In this document: one piece after another, positions 39,401-51,897 of the stretch
Position numbering within the stretch: the stretch's first letter is position 1
How the letters are laid out: each line of letters starts with the position of its first letter
DNA from: Cardinalis cardinalis
Taxonomy: Eukaryota; Chordata; Aves; Passeriformes; Cardinalidae
Direction: 5' to 3'
Assembly: GCA_014549065.1 (NCBI GenBank)
Contig: JACDOX010000085.1
Coordinates: forward strand, 1,443,385 to 1,507,384
DNA: 64,000 nucleotides
Position numbers and translations under genes: made by a program
The notes under the pieces: generated by a model
What the model saw: the letters and a program-made list of their open reading frames with translations, nothing else
Databases searched by the model: none
What the model was told of the DNA's origin: nothing

Positions 39401-42400
39401 TATGTAATACTGGTTTGGGGTGTTATAAAGCATGTGGAGCCAGGCATTTCCCTTATGGGTACAAGCTGAAAGAAGCCTGAAACACAGGTTATTTCATGAA
39501 AGGTCACTTGTCATATTTTGCCTCCGAAACTGGGTCAAAACCCATAAGGGAAATAATTTCACACATTGGATTCAGGATTTTGGCAAGTCAGGCCATTTTT
39601 GGCCCCAACTACATGTCTTTTAAATGATCAATAAAAGACTTCAGTCCTGAGCTCAGCACTGGGCACTTTCTTCCTTGTGAAGGAAGAAAGAGCTCAGATG
39701 GTTCACAATATTTGTAAAATTGTAACACACTGTCAGAAGCACTGTTTTAAAAAGCAGGAGTTACAGCATAAGAGCATAATTGTAAACATTTTCCTTTCAG
39801 TTCTTGGTTTGTTTGCACATTCTCCACAAGGATTAAGGAAGAAGAAAAAGGTGCAGTTGTATTTACAGAATAATCTCCTCCATGCAACAGAGGTAAAGCT
39901 TTTTTATTTTCTATTCATTTTTGAGAGAGAATTCTCCACTTGAACTGATGGAGCCTGGCAGGCCCATTGGTGTAGTCTCAAGCAGCAAGAACGTGCTGCC
40001 CTCATATGCCTAACAAAGCTCCTGGTCTGCTTCAGCAGGCAGATCANATCTGTGTCCTCTCATGCACAACACTGCCACGTTCCCTCCCTCTGCCACAGCT
40101 CCCTCCTACACCAGCTGATTTCCTTATTCTCCTCAAAACAGGAGGGGAATGGAAGAGCTACTCTGGATACTACTATTACTGCTTAGTCTTGGACACTGTA
40201 GCTGAAGGGAATACTCATCTCCTTTTAACATCAAGGAACAAATTTTAAAGTAAGGAGAAAAAAGATGTGAGGTCTAAAATGAAATACACCATGCAGAGTT
40301 AAATCTGTACTCCCTCTCCATGTTCATCTTCCAGATTTACACTTCTATGCCAACAGAAAGAAAATGTCAACAGTGCCATACCTGGCCTGTTTCCCCAAAA
40401 CAAAAGGAGTAACAAGCNCTTTCTCTCTAAGAAAGGCCAAGTCTTGACTTTTTTTTCTAAAGAGACTNACCCAAAAGAGACTTCTTCCTATGGATTTTTT
40501 TTCACTGATTAAACACATTTCCACAATGCTTTTTTCATTGTCAAATATAGCAGGAAAATTCAGTTAAGTTAATGGAGTGTTGTNGGTTTGTTTTGGTATA
40601 GTAGTAAACAAAATTTAATGAAAGGCACCTGTATGGAAACTATGCTCAGTTAATAAAGAAAGCTTTCTTTATTAACATTGTACCACTCTTACACACACCA
40701 GTGTCTTACTTCAATAGCAGATCTACTGANTGCAAGATGAAGTAATGCAAGAAATTAAAAAGTGTGGCACAGTTTTGCTTCCTATTTAGAAGTCAGTGTT
40801 CTTATTTCCACATGTCAGGTCTCTGTTCATATTTTGAAATATTTTTAGTAAATGAAAAATGGAAATGTATCATTTACATGAGTTATACTCAGTTCATTTT
40901 TCTTAAAAAATCAGCCTCCATAAAAAACCATCAGTTTCCATTCTGCATTGTCTTTTTTGATAAGCAGTACTATCCCTGTCCTAGGTGAATTTGTTCATAG
41001 AAATGAAGGGGATTCAAATTTTTCATGTAGCCATTGGCTAGGCAAGGGAAAGAACACAATCTTAGCTAAGGAAATAGATGACAAATCATTCTCTGTGTGT
41101 TTCTTGCTACCAGCCAAAATGGAGTAACACTTAGTACTTTTGCTTTGGCCTACCTAACACTCTCGATGCATTAAACTTCTGCTTATTAATAAGGTTCAGT
41201 ACAGGAAAAAAAAATGTAGGAGGTGTTCTTTTTTGTTTTGTTTTTCTGATGTTGTAGTGATGAATATTATAAAAGAAGGTGACTGTGAACACAGCCTACA
41301 TATTAGATCAATTGTTGATACTATTAACTGTTTGAACAGATAAATTATTTTTAAGCATTGCAGCCTTTTTTCAGAATATTAGTAGTGTAAAATGAGCTAG
41401 AGTGGAATATTTTAGTTAAACACTCACTTGAGGACTAAGAGGTTACTTCAATTCTTCACTCAATGAATATATTTATAGATTGCCAAAGGGATTTACAAAT
41501 CTAATTCCTTTTCAAATTAATGTTAAACCTATCCCACAACTGGAATAAGAGAGAACTTATTAAAAAAAAAAAAGCCATAGATCTTCTTTTTCAGAACATG
41601 ACTAGCTATTATGTGTACTGAGTGGGTGACTGTTTTGCCATGTGATCATGACTTTCCAAGTTTCTATATAATCCTGCCTTGAACAGTTTCATGTACAGGA
41701 TCACAGACGCTGTTAAGTAATCAAGGTAACAGANGACCTTTGCTAAGACCCACTTCAGAAACCTAATCTTTATGCATACATGACTCAAGGATATGAGAAT
41801 GATTTTCCAATCCCCCATAATTCTACTTCCATAAACTGAGACAGAATATCCTTTCAGAATACTTCACACCTGTACTTTACATAGCAAATATTTCTACTCA
41901 CAGANGCAGGACCTATTAAAGCCATAATTTGCAGGTATGTCTATAACTTCACTCTGTTCTGGGCTTTGTGAATGTTATGAGTCCTCTTTTTTTGCCTGCA
42001 CAAAGACCCTATAGAGAGAGACTGAAGCAAGGGAGAGCTTTTTGCAAACAAGCTCTGTGGATTAAATTTTTTTTTTTAAAATGGGACCCATGTATTGTTT
42101 TTCTCAATTTATATTCAAAATGTCTAAAGGATTATCATACCTTCCTCAAGAAAAGGCATCTTTGAAGAAGTGTTACTGACACACGCTGTTGACTAAAATT
42201 TCTGCAATGTGCTTTTCCCCTCAGTAGTAAAGCATATCCATATCAGCCAGTTTATAAATAGCAAATAATAGCTCATGGACTGGTGATGCATTTCAGAAGT
42301 ATTTCTGTGACTTTCTCTGTTCATTTCAAAATAAGCAGTTAATCAAAAAGTCATGCAGAAACTTCAGTAAAAATGAGGCTCCAGGTATTGAGTTGATCTC

Positions 42401-43572
42401 TTGGACTGTCTTTCAAAGGATGACTCTTCATCTAAGCCTTAAAGATTGTGGGCTACACCATCAGCAGTCNGGGCAAGAGGAAGTTTTCTGCCACACTGCA
42501 CGTCCAGTAGAAGGTATCCTTTCATTGTATTTCATCNCTGAAGTTGCCCAATATGCTGGGCTCTATTTAGACTCTTTAATGGATCTGTTTGCCTTTTTTA
42601 ATGCCATTCCCCCATCTGCTTTACTTTCATGTGCCTGGGATTAGCATAAAGAATCAGACAGGCTGCAAACTTGACAAATGTGTTATGCCTTGATTTTGAA
42701 CTGCTGTGACAATCTGGTTTTGGAATATGTTGTTAAAGACACTGGGCTCTGTCCCGAGTTGCCCACCTGCCTATCCACCACTAGGCAGCCAGGATCTGGA
42801 GTAGATGGTACACAGCATTCCTAACTCTAGGTGGGGGAGGTTCTCTTTGATATAACTCAGCCATTACACCGTGGAGACAGTTAGAACACACACATACATG
42901 GATGAGGCAAGACTTTCATATTTTTTACCTCTCAACAGTAACTGAAAAAATGTTAAGAAATTCTACAATAGCTTTTCCTTTTTGTGTCTTCCTCTTCCCT
43001 TCCACCCTGACTCATTTTCACAGCTTAGAAATTTTACAAATAGCTCACACACTTGCAAGGGCTGGAGGAGTAGGGAAGGTCCTGCCAAAACCATTTTGCA
43101 GCTGGAGAGGGAGGGTGAGATGGCATTTGTTTACATCCTTCTGTTGAGAAGTAAAAACATTTTCCAATCTTTGAAACTGTTGGAAGAGGGAACACATCAG
43201 GCTTTCTATAATTCAGTGTTGCTGGTTTCAGAATTTGTTTCTCTATTTATGCACAGTATATCTGGGAACACTTGCTGGATCTTGTTAGGGAGAGGGTCGG
43301 GCACTGCAGATAAAAATGGACTACTGTCTGTGCAGACTCCACAATTATCCCTCATCTTCCTCAAGATGCATGTTCTATGGTAACCCGGGCTGGGGGCACC
43401 ACAGGAGCTCTGCTCAGCAAAGTTGGTCTCTCTCGGTCGCCTTGCAGGGGAATGCAGCCTGCCTGGCAGGAGTTGTTTGTTTGGCAGGGACACATGGGCT
43501 CCTCTCTCCTCTCTAGGGGCTGGGCAGAAGGTAGGGGGGAAGGGGACCCTGCTGCCTGGCACTCAGCCTTAC
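36500..43572 (-). other. SHISA9: SHISA9 intron 1
   Basis: A 7073-bp phase-2 intron between the two recognised coding exons, with GT and AG ends. It is AT-rich and carries scattered N calls. Apart from a (CAGA)5 microsatellite at 37263-37282 and a short GC-rich patch around 37190-37400, nothing recognisable was found; open frames in it are short and resemble no known protein. Confidence 0.9.
37263..37282. repeat. (CAGA)5 microsatellite
   Basis: Five exact CAGA units in SHISA9 intron 1. Confidence 0.95.
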
Positions 43573-44096
43573 CTGGACATGTGCTCCCGCTGGGGTCTGT
43601 GTGCCTTCTCCAGCCCTAGTTTGGTGAAGATCCCCACCAGCACCATGACTGCTACAACCCCACAGATGATGTAGACAATAAGGTTGGTTTTATCCCGGGT
43701 AGGGTCATGCAGAGGGTCGTCTATGCGGGAAGGAGGCTTCCCAGTGTTCATCCACAACGGCGTCTCATAGTTTGTGCAGGTGCTTTGATCCAGCCTTGTC
43801 TTCTTGAACTTGCAGCAAAACCTGAAGCCACAAGTGCCACAGCAGAAGATGAACTCCCCCGAGCTGCAGTTAAAAGGGGGGTCCCACTGCCCCATCACGT
43901 CAAAGTAGCCCCTGCAGAAGTCTGGGGTGGGAGGTGGCTCGGAGGGGTCTATCTGCTCCCCGAGGCTGGAGTGGTTTCCTCCCGAGAGCACCACAAAGCT
44001 CCCCAGTTGCTGGCCAGCTTTCTCCTGAGCCCGACACACCAGCGTGAGAAGGTCCGCCACCAAGTAGCCGAAGAGCAGCCGAATAAAGCCTTCCAT
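43573..44096 (-). CDS. SHISA9: SHISA9 (CKAMP44) coding exon 1, 5' part of gene
   Basis: Encodes the first 174 residues plus two bases of codon 175 of a Shisa-family type I membrane protein. Family knowledge: SHISA9/CKAMP44 binds AMPA glutamate receptors at synapses and changes their desensitisation and recovery. Seen in the translation: a hydrophobic signal peptide at residues 1-23 ending CRA/QE; sequons at N41 (NHS) and N76 (NCS); the Shisa cysteine-rich domain at residues 59-115 with eight Cys (61, 77, 85, 86, 89, 94, 95, 107), including DFCRGYFDVMGQW and FCCGTCGFRFCC; a single membrane helix at about 138-157 (NLIVYIICGVVAVMVLVGIF); and a basic juxtamembrane stretch ending REHMSR. The ATG at 44096 was chosen because the signal peptide starts there and its context is good (A at -3, G at +4); an in-frame ATG at 44183 would add 29 low-complexity residues. 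The exon ends at CCAG|GTAAGG. The cytoplasmic tail continues in exon 2. The linker before the Cys domain seems shorter than in mammals, as recalled. Confidence 0.95.
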
Positions 44097-44126
44097 TCTG
44101 CCTCCCAGCCCCGGCTCAGCGATGCT

Positions 44127-44143
44127 GCCGCCGCCGCCGCCGC
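44127..44143. repeat. GCC/GGC trinucleotide repeat at SHISA9 start
   Basis: Five GCC units plus GC on the plus strand, GGC on the gene strand, 31-47 bp upstream of the chosen ATG. In frame with the coding sequence it would encode five glycines if translation began at 44183. Confidence 0.95.
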
Positions 44144-44367
44144 TCGAGCTGCTGGATGCTGCGCTGCGCCAGGAGCTGAACATAAAGGGGCTCCGTCAGG
44201 AGCCGGGCGTCCGCTCAGCCCGCGCTCGCCTCCAGCACCACGGACAGCCCCGAACGGGCCGGGCAGGGTCCGGAGCCCCCGCGCAGGGTCCGCAGCCCGG
44301 CCCCGCTCCGCTCCAGAGCAGCGAGCGCGCGGCACTTGTGGAGCGGAGTGCGCGTGAGAGGGAGCGC

Positions 44368-44413
44368 GGGAGGAGGAGGAGGAGAAGGAGGAGGAGGAGG
44401 AGGAAGAGGAGGA
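44368..44413. repeat. (GGA)n purine tract in SHISA9 5' region
   Basis: GGA/GAA trinucleotides on the plus strand, TCC on the SHISA9 strand, about 270-320 bp upstream of the ATG. It gives the proline runs in spurious minus-strand frames and could serve as a polypyrimidine tract or lie in the 5' UTR or promoter. Confidence 0.9.
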
Positions 44414-44883
44414 CCGAGGGGTGGAGGTGGCGGCGGCGTGCGGGGCACCGCGCCGGGCTGGCAGAGGGGCGTGGAGGGGCCGACAAGCGGGAGGGCTGAG
44501 GCGAGGCGCTGCAGGGGCGGGAGGAGGAGAAGGGCGAGCGAGGAGCCTCCCCGCGCAGCCTGGTGCCAGCGCGGGGCGCCGGGGGCACCCACCCTCCGCT
44601 CCCCCGCGGAGCCCTGCGCGCTCTCTCGCACAACTCCCTCAGACACCCGCCGAGCCCCGCCCGCGGCCGGGCTGCCAGGGCAGGGCGCGGAAGGCTGGAC
44701 GGACCCGCCGCGGCATCCAGCCGCCGGGGAAGGGAGATGCGCCGTGGCGGGCGGGCGGGCGAGCGCGGTGCCAGCGGGGAGAGCCCAGCCCGTCCTCTGA
44801 GGCGGCCGCGGGAAGCGGCGTGCCAGAGACGGGGCTGCCCGCCCGCCTGTCCCCCCTGGCAGCCCCGCTGAGGGGCCGGCGAC

Positions 44884-44958
44884 TTCTCCCTTTCTCCCTT
44901 TCTCCCTCTCTCTCTCTCTCTCTCTCCCCCCCTCTCTCTCTTCCTCTCTTCCAGCCCC
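44884..44958. repeat. Homopyrimidine CT tract (GA on gene strand)
   Basis: Three TTCTCCC units followed by (TC)n, a C run and more CT. It lies about 0.8 kb upstream of the SHISA9 ATG inside the CpG island. Mirror-symmetric purine/pyrimidine tracts of this kind can form triplex DNA or bind GAGA-type factors; no function is shown here. Confidence 0.9.
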
Positions 44959-45281
44959 TCTCTGGGGCCCTCCGTCCGCGCATCAGCCCCGCCGCAGAAC
45001 CGACCCTCGCTTCGCCCCCCTCACCCGCTCCCCGCCATCCCTTACATAAGAGACCTCCCGTCCCGGCGGGCGCTCCCCACAGGTGCGGCTCCAAAAGCGC
45101 GGGAGCGCCTCCTCGTCCCCCGCCTCCCTCAGCCCGCCCCGCGCCGAGCGGGGTAGGGGGCAGCCGGCCCGGGCTGGGCGAACGTGGGGCAGCTCCGCGG
45201 CAGGAGAGCTCCTCTGCCGATAAGTAGAGCGCTCCTTCTCCCGGGAACTCCTCTCCGAGCGCTCTCCAGAGACGTACTCAC

Positions 45282-45445
45282 CTGCGAGGCCAAGGCAGGT
45301 GTCGCGGGCGGAGCGGCGCCCATGGGGCCGCCCCTCCGCTAAGGCCNGGCGGGAGCGGGCGCTGCCCCGGCCCCGGCTCTGGCGAGCCGAGCACAGGTAC
45401 GGCGGTGCTCGCAGTGCATGCTGCCGAGCGGGGCTTTGTCTGCTA
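45282..45445 (-). other. Candidate SHISA9 5' non-coding exon (speculative)
   Basis: On the minus strand a near-ideal splice donor, CTCGCAG|GTGAGTACG, ends at 45282. About 190 bp upstream is a TATA-like TTTTAAATAA (45480-45471), which would place a start near 45445. A pyrimidine-rich stretch (the minus strand of the GGA tract) followed by an AAG acceptor-like site near 44335 could receive the splice. The left edge is seen directly; the right edge is inferred. It could equally belong to an unrelated or no transcript. Confidence 0.3.
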
Positions 45446-45470
45446 AACATGAGCTGCTCCTGCACATCAT

Positions 45471-45480
45471 TTATTTAAAA
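45471..45480 (-). promoter_or_regulatory. TATA-like element at island edge
   Basis: TTTTAAATAA read on the minus strand, at the boundary where AT-rich intergenic DNA meets the SHISA9 CpG island, directed toward the gene. Such motifs occur by chance in AT-rich DNA. Confidence 0.2.
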
Positions 45481-47490
45481 ATCTCCTTATAGTGTCAGTC
45501 AGTTGGCTCCAGANGGCACGGTAAGGCAGCGGGTTGTTTGCGAGATACAGAATTGAAATAACTTCCCCCAAACAGAGAACTGACTCTGGAAAANACTTTT
45601 TAGTGATTCGCTCTCCATCGCTGTTACTTAACTCTCTCATCTCTGTCGTTTGGTTCGGCGGTAACCTGTGCAAGTAGCAATAATATTATCCTGAATACTA
45701 TGCTGCCACCAAATGTAGGAAATAAGCCCACTGTGGCGTGATTTAACAGTGTGGGCTGGTGCTGAAAGCCGNTTCCCTTTTCCTGCCTTGCCGTGGCCTC
45801 GAGGGCTGCCCTTGGCTCNGGGGAAGGCTGGTGTGCCGGGCTCTGCCATGCCGGGCTGCCCTCCCTCTCCCTCTGCATCCCCGGCNCTCTTCAGGAACTT
45901 GGGCCAAGTCCGTGTGGAGTTGTTACGCAGTAAATAAATGGAAAGGTGAGGCAGAGGACAAAGCAGACGTTTGGAATCTGAGAGGCCTGTAGTTAGCTAA
46001 TTGCAATCCTTTGCCTTCTCTTAAAAATAGACTCTAAGTACAGTGATGATTCCACTGAACGGTTTGACAGTAAGCCTGGNATCTTTGTCCAGGAGGTAGG
46101 TTAGAAAGCCCCTTTTTTTTCTCAGCAGAGAAAAACAATCAGTCCCAGCCAAAAAACCAGCCTTTCTGGGTTTTAAAATTTAATTCTTAAAACCTCCACC
46201 TCATCAACATCCCCTTTCAAGTCTCCTCTGAAATCGTATCATTCCTCCCTTGTGTATACTGCTCTCTGCTATTATTTATTATTTAACACTTTGTGATGCA
46301 GTTTGTGCTGAAAATACTGCACAAAATGAATCTTTTCCATACTTATTATTGCACCTAGAGACATTTAAGGTCCAGTCTGTCAAGCGCTTAAGATTATGCA
46401 AGTTTCCCTGTTGATTTGATGGCTAAAAAGCTGCTTAAATATTTTGCATGATTACTGCTATACATGTACTGAAATAATAACATCCAAAACCAATTTATTT
46501 TATGGATTATTAATCCTGACCAANTATGGTACAAGTTTCTTGTTTTGCTGAGTTCCTGGGGTTTTCCTTAAGAATTCCCNTACAAAAAAGAAGCCTGAAG
46601 GATTTAGGCTAGAACCTGACATCTGTGGGATTCATGTCCATGAGATCAGAACTCAACCCTAAGTGACATGTGCTTGGGAAGAAACAGGAGGGTGATCAAA
46701 CCTTCTTGAAAAAAACCCCACTTTCTATAGCACCAAGAGATTTTGGATCAGACCCATGGAACCCAGAACCCATAAATCATGCTATCCTTAATTAAAGTTA
46801 CTTCAGTTGTTATGCTTTCTCTGCCAGTTAGCTGTATTAGCAGTGAATTAAGCTGCACCACGTCTTAGAATTCTAACAGCAAGCTGGAATTCCTCTAGAC
46901 TGGGGCACAAACCATTTTTACTAGACCTGTGGCACTGTGCTTTAATGGCTTCATAGCATATATTTCTAAGAACACCTGCATAACCAAAATATAAACCCAT
47001 TTGTTACAATAAATGGAAATAAAACTAGTTGAGAGAAATTAGTATTACACCCAGTACTGNGGCACATTGTGGGTCATTGTGTGATTTTATAAAAGTTTTC
47101 ACAATTAAGTCAGTCAATAAGTGTCTTATTTATTTCAGTTATGCTTAACAAGTTGAGAAACATCAAAGGTTTCCTGGTTTCACACCATCATCTTCCACTT
47201 TCTAGACTTCAAGAATTTCAAGACTTCTCTTTTTGACATTGCTTTAAGGTAAGTAATAATTGCCTACTTTTCTACNCATTTATCCCATAAGGAATGTTCT
47301 TTGCCTGTGAAATAACTGAGAGGATGAATGTTTCAACCTGAACCTACAGAATTCTCTTTACTCAAGTACATATCCATTTAATTAAGTGGAATTCTTACTT
47401 TAGGCACCAGCCATATACAAAATTTCCCTCGAATTTATTTGACTTGTTTTCACCAAGATTATGTGAATCAATGGCAATGCTTGTGGTTCA

Positions 47491-47520
47491 ATTTAACCTA
47501 GAAAATTTAACCTAGAAAAT
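47491..47520. repeat. 14-bp tandem duplication
   Basis: ATTTAACCTAGAAA occurs twice in a row followed by AT. Confidence 0.9.
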
Positions 47521-48836
47521 AGGCACCTTTCCTNGTAAATTCAGTAGCAATGTGTACTCATGTCACAGGGAAGCTGCATATACCCTCATACTCTGCTTAT
47601 GGAATTCTGTGTGGAATTGTATCTAGAACTGATTCTTGCAGGGTTTTAATGTAAATAAGAGAGCTTGAAAAAGAGTAAAATTAGGAGAGAAAGTCAGTGA
47701 GTTAACCTGAATGTTGAGGTGGGGGCAAATATGAAGGGTATAGAAAAACTAGACAATATGGAGCAATTGCAATTATTATGTTCAAAATTCTGTATTTAAT
47801 TTTTATTTATGATAACAATGTTGATGCAACCTTTGAGTACTTCCCTGGGACTGATTACCTGACAGAAAGAATAGTCCTTTGCTGAGCATTGAGTCAATGG
47901 AACTTTCTAGCTAATCATAATTTCCCAAAAAATTCCCTATAGCTCAGTCATTATTATTAACAGACATTCCAGAGCTGCGAATATCTGTCAAAAAAAAAAA
48001 AAAAAGCAGCAGGACAGGCCTGATCTCAGGCAGTATTGATGTAAAAGGTATTTTGTGATAAGAAATGTCGTGTAGAAATTGGAATGAAGCANTCAACATC
48101 TGTTTCCTTGGTAGTCACTTCATGGTGTAGTGGGGTGCCTGGATGTTTTTGTGGCTAGAGAACAGAAGTGATGGTTCTTCTGTGCCAGATCAAGTGGCAG
48201 CAGGTTTGCAATCACTGTCTTTGAAAGAACAGTTCAGTGGTGAAAGATGTCTGCTGGGCAGCACTAGGGAAGCTTGAGACCTGGAAGAAGTGTCTTAGCA
48301 GACGTGAGTTAAAGAACTCTTTAAAGAAAGAGTTAAAGAAGTGTGTTTTAACAAGGAGGCTACAAGTGACATAATGTTTATGGATACTGAAAAAAATTCC
48401 TATGATTCACAAATACTGTAAACACCCTGAATCACACAACACAGAAGTTTGGTGGTTTTTTAACAGCTCTACACTCTTGAATTTGCATAGATCAGAGAGC
48501 TCCATTCACTTCTATCAAGTTCTGTCACTCCTGCATGAGCAGTGTCCTTCCCCAGAGGTATTATTCTTGCTGGGNGGTTAAAATGCATTTGGTTTTAGTT
48601 ACATAGCAAACATTTCATAAGCCTTTGCTCTTTTAACCAGTAACTGCAATCATTAGTGTATCAGTACAACAATGTGAGAAATCCCAACCTGCATTGTGTT
48701 GACACTAAATACACTTCTGCTTTTATAAAGAGTGAGCATACGTCTTCTAACTAACCTTTCCCTTTTCATTACAAAAGATGCATATACAGCGTAGGACAGA
48801 AGCAGCTTTTTCTCATGATTTCATGGATTCATAGCA

Positions 48837-48878
48837 ATTTTAACAGGAACATCTCACATTTTAACAGGAACATCTCAC
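48837..48878. repeat. 21-bp tandem duplication
   Basis: Two identical adjoining copies of a 21-bp unit beginning ATTTTAACAGGAACATC, in the intergenic region. Confidence 0.95.
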
Positions 48879-51852
48879 TTTGTTATTGTCATCAGGTCTC
48901 AAAAAATACACTTTGCATGTAGCAAAGGGATCACAATCAAGAGATTTTAATGAGCCAAGAGGTGCTGCAGGAATGAAAAACCATGAGAGACTTGGTTTTA
49001 CGGCTTACTGAGGAGGAATATAATTTATTGCAATTCTATAATGTAGAAATTACCTTTATGACCTAATATTTTCCTCTTCAATCTTCTAGTAAAACCTAAA
49101 CTGTGATAATTACTTGGGTTGGGTTTGAGGCAGGCAGTAACNGCAACCACATTTGGAGTGGACTTCATGAAATCCCAAGAGTTCTTGCAGCTTTAGCTTA
49201 ATTCAAGGAGATTAAGAAAATTCAGATAAATGTAGAAGATAAATAGAGTACTTGCAAAAAAACATTCAAGAGCAAATACATGTATAGTGCAAATATCTTC
49301 AGTATACAGGAGTGGGAANAAAGTGCCAACAGGTCTAAAGCAGCTTCCAGCAGCGCAGCTGAAAAACGAGCTGTGCCCTCAGGTTTGCCTGTTGCACAGC
49401 TACTGCTCTGATCCTGAACAAGGAAAGCTGACAGCCAGTTTCTCTTTGGCAAAACTGACGTTACTTTTGAATTGTAGCAGTATTGCAAGTACCAGTGAAC
49501 AAGGTACGTTTCTGCTTGTTATAAATTAGACTGACATGGAATTTAGACCTGGAGTGATTGACCGAGTGTCTGAGGATTACTGCAGCTGACTAAGAAAGCT
49601 CTGCAGATCATTGCAAACTTGTGCCAACAAAATCTTTATCTTGTTAACCAAAAAAAAAAAAAAATCTACACAGGATCAAAAAAATTGGAACTGCTTTTGT
49701 ATCTTTCCAACTGAAAAGCAAACCACCTTTGTTCCCATGAGTTCAACTTTTCAAGGCAGAAAGGAAGACTTTCTAAACAGGCCTAAAATAGCATTAAAAA
49801 TTGTCAAGGTTAAAGTGAGTATAATAGGNGGTATACTGTGCCTGAGCATAGAGAAGATGTGCTTAGATATAGAGCAGGACACATAGCAGAGAAAATTTTC
49901 TGATCATCTGCTGTTTGACTCTGGCATATGTTAGACCAGCTGAGGAGCTNATCTAACCAATACCTCTTCTAAAACTCCTCAGTGACTGAGATAAAGAGGN
50001 AGACAAGTTTAGTCTACAGTGTGCATTCTTCAGGCCTGGAACATCCATGGATAGAAGGCAGAACAAGAAGTCAAATCGATGAGTCAGTTAAAGTCTGCCA
50101 GTTTCAGCACTAATAACCCTCAAGGGCTATAGNAGTGAGCTGTAAACCTCAGAAGTGATCTTCACAGAAATGTTAAGTTGCTGTATTACTTAACNAACAA
50201 AATATTTTAGCCACCATATATTTTGCATGTCTTCCAAAATGTTCTGTCAAGCAACCAAAATCGAAAATTCTTACTGAAAATTAGACCTTTTTAGTGTGCT
50301 TCCCTGATAATAAGCCTTAATGATGTCTCCCTGTATCACTGTCACAACATGCCCATCAGGAGCTTGATGTATTTTGAGTCTTACATATAGTACTAATATA
50401 TAGATGCAGGGACTTTCAGATTTATGAATAAGAAAATTTCTCTTGACAGTTCCATTTTTAAAGGATGCTAACTGTTAAAAAGATGTTCAGGATTTTAAAA
50501 TGCTAAGTCACGAGACAGAGGAAATAAGTGGCACAAAGTAATTATGGTCAGAGTTCTGTGATACCTTTTTAATTCCATGACACTGTTCTCAGTGCCAGGT
50601 GATGCTGTCACCAGTTTTCAGGTGGCTGTCAGATTCACTTATGTGACTGTAGGCCTGGCCAANAGGGTCAGATGTCAAGAAGGTTAAACATCCACAGCCC
50701 AACTCAATATCTACTAAATTCAACAACTGTCTTCTCACTAATTTAAAATGGAAACTGCACTGCACGGAGTGATTTTGCTCAAGAGATGCTGAATAATCAC
50801 AGCTTACAGGAAACCACCAGATGTCTGAGTGGTCAGTACATCTGAAACCGGGTCACATATTTGAAAGCCCAATAATGAATTCAGAAACTAAATTTAGGCC
50901 CATATGTTGGAGAGCTGTTGACGTGCACAAACACACACACNGGTTCCAGACCACGCTTTTAGGCAGATGGTAGCAACTGTCCCTTCTTGACTCCACTTGA
51001 CAGCCAACTGTAAAGAGCAGTGCTAAATCCCTGGCTCCAAAGGGATTTGCTCCTCTGTCCTTTAGCATGAAAGCCAGTGAGAAGAAATAACCTATCAACC
51101 AGGTATAATGACAGATGGGTCAAAAAGCCAGGAAGATTTCAAGGTGGAAGAGTAAACGCCATTCCTTATGTTTTCTTTCTAGACAGCATTCTGATAATGC
51201 TAACAGTATTCATCATTAATATTTCTGAGCACAGTACAACTCTGTTACACCTACATAAATGCAGTATCTATCTAGAACATCTGTCTAGGTACTCTGTTTT
51301 ACTATCTTGAATGAAAAGGCATNAATCTAATTTCCTTGCTCTTTGCANAAAGCCAATATTAAACTGAAAATTTAATGCATAGAGTAACTAATGTGTAGCA
51401 GAACATTTTTAATAATTTTTTGGTAATTTTTTTTTATTATTGTGAAAGTGCAGTGATCCCACAGCTGGATAAATAATAGGACAAATAAAAGGATTTTAAC
51501 TGCATTATGAAATGCACATCAGGGAGTCTTAAGAAGTGCTGCAAAAAGATGCTGACAGCAGATTCTTGTGGTATCTTTTTGTTGTAGTGTTTACTTAAAT
51601 CAGCAGATTATCTCTACCCTGCTAAATATAATCCAATGTTAATAAAATATTTAGGATATCTGTTCCCTAATACATATATTTTGGAGATTATTGCAGAGTA
51701 AAATAAGGTTAAACACAGTTTTATCACAAAACACTGGTATCTGAGAGTACAGCTTCAGAATGGATTGTTTAATCTGTAATCAATATAGGCAAGTAACTCA
51801 GGAGGAAAATATAAAGAAGCTGTAAAAGGAATATTTTAGTGTAATATGGAAA

Positions 51853-51859
51853 TAATATA

Positions 51860-51897
<38 letters not shown>

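Larger units (their letters stand above)
43700..45460 (-). promoter_or_regulatory. SHISA9: CpG island at SHISA9 5' end
   Basis: Dense CpG and very high GC from the coding exon to about 45460, with sharp AT-rich sequence beyond. It covers exon 1, the presumed 5' UTR and promoter. It includes a GCC repeat, a GGA tract and a CT tract (listed separately). Both strands lack stops, so numerous long overlapping frames arise without meaning. No clear TATA box lies close to the chosen ATG. The transcription start cannot be fixed from sequence. Confidence 0.85.

Noticed and set aside
44336..44499. Arg-rich frame from the GGA tract
   Set aside because: A translation of a simple purine repeat in the SHISA9 upstream region, on the strand opposite the gene.
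43949..45465. Many long overlapping frames on both strands (125-268 codons), such as 44421-45227 plus and 44196-44633 minus
   Set aside because: They lie in the SHISA9 CpG island, where stops are rare. Their products are Arg/Pro/Gly/Ser-rich low-complexity with no domain; only the SHISA9 frame has family motifs and a splice donor.
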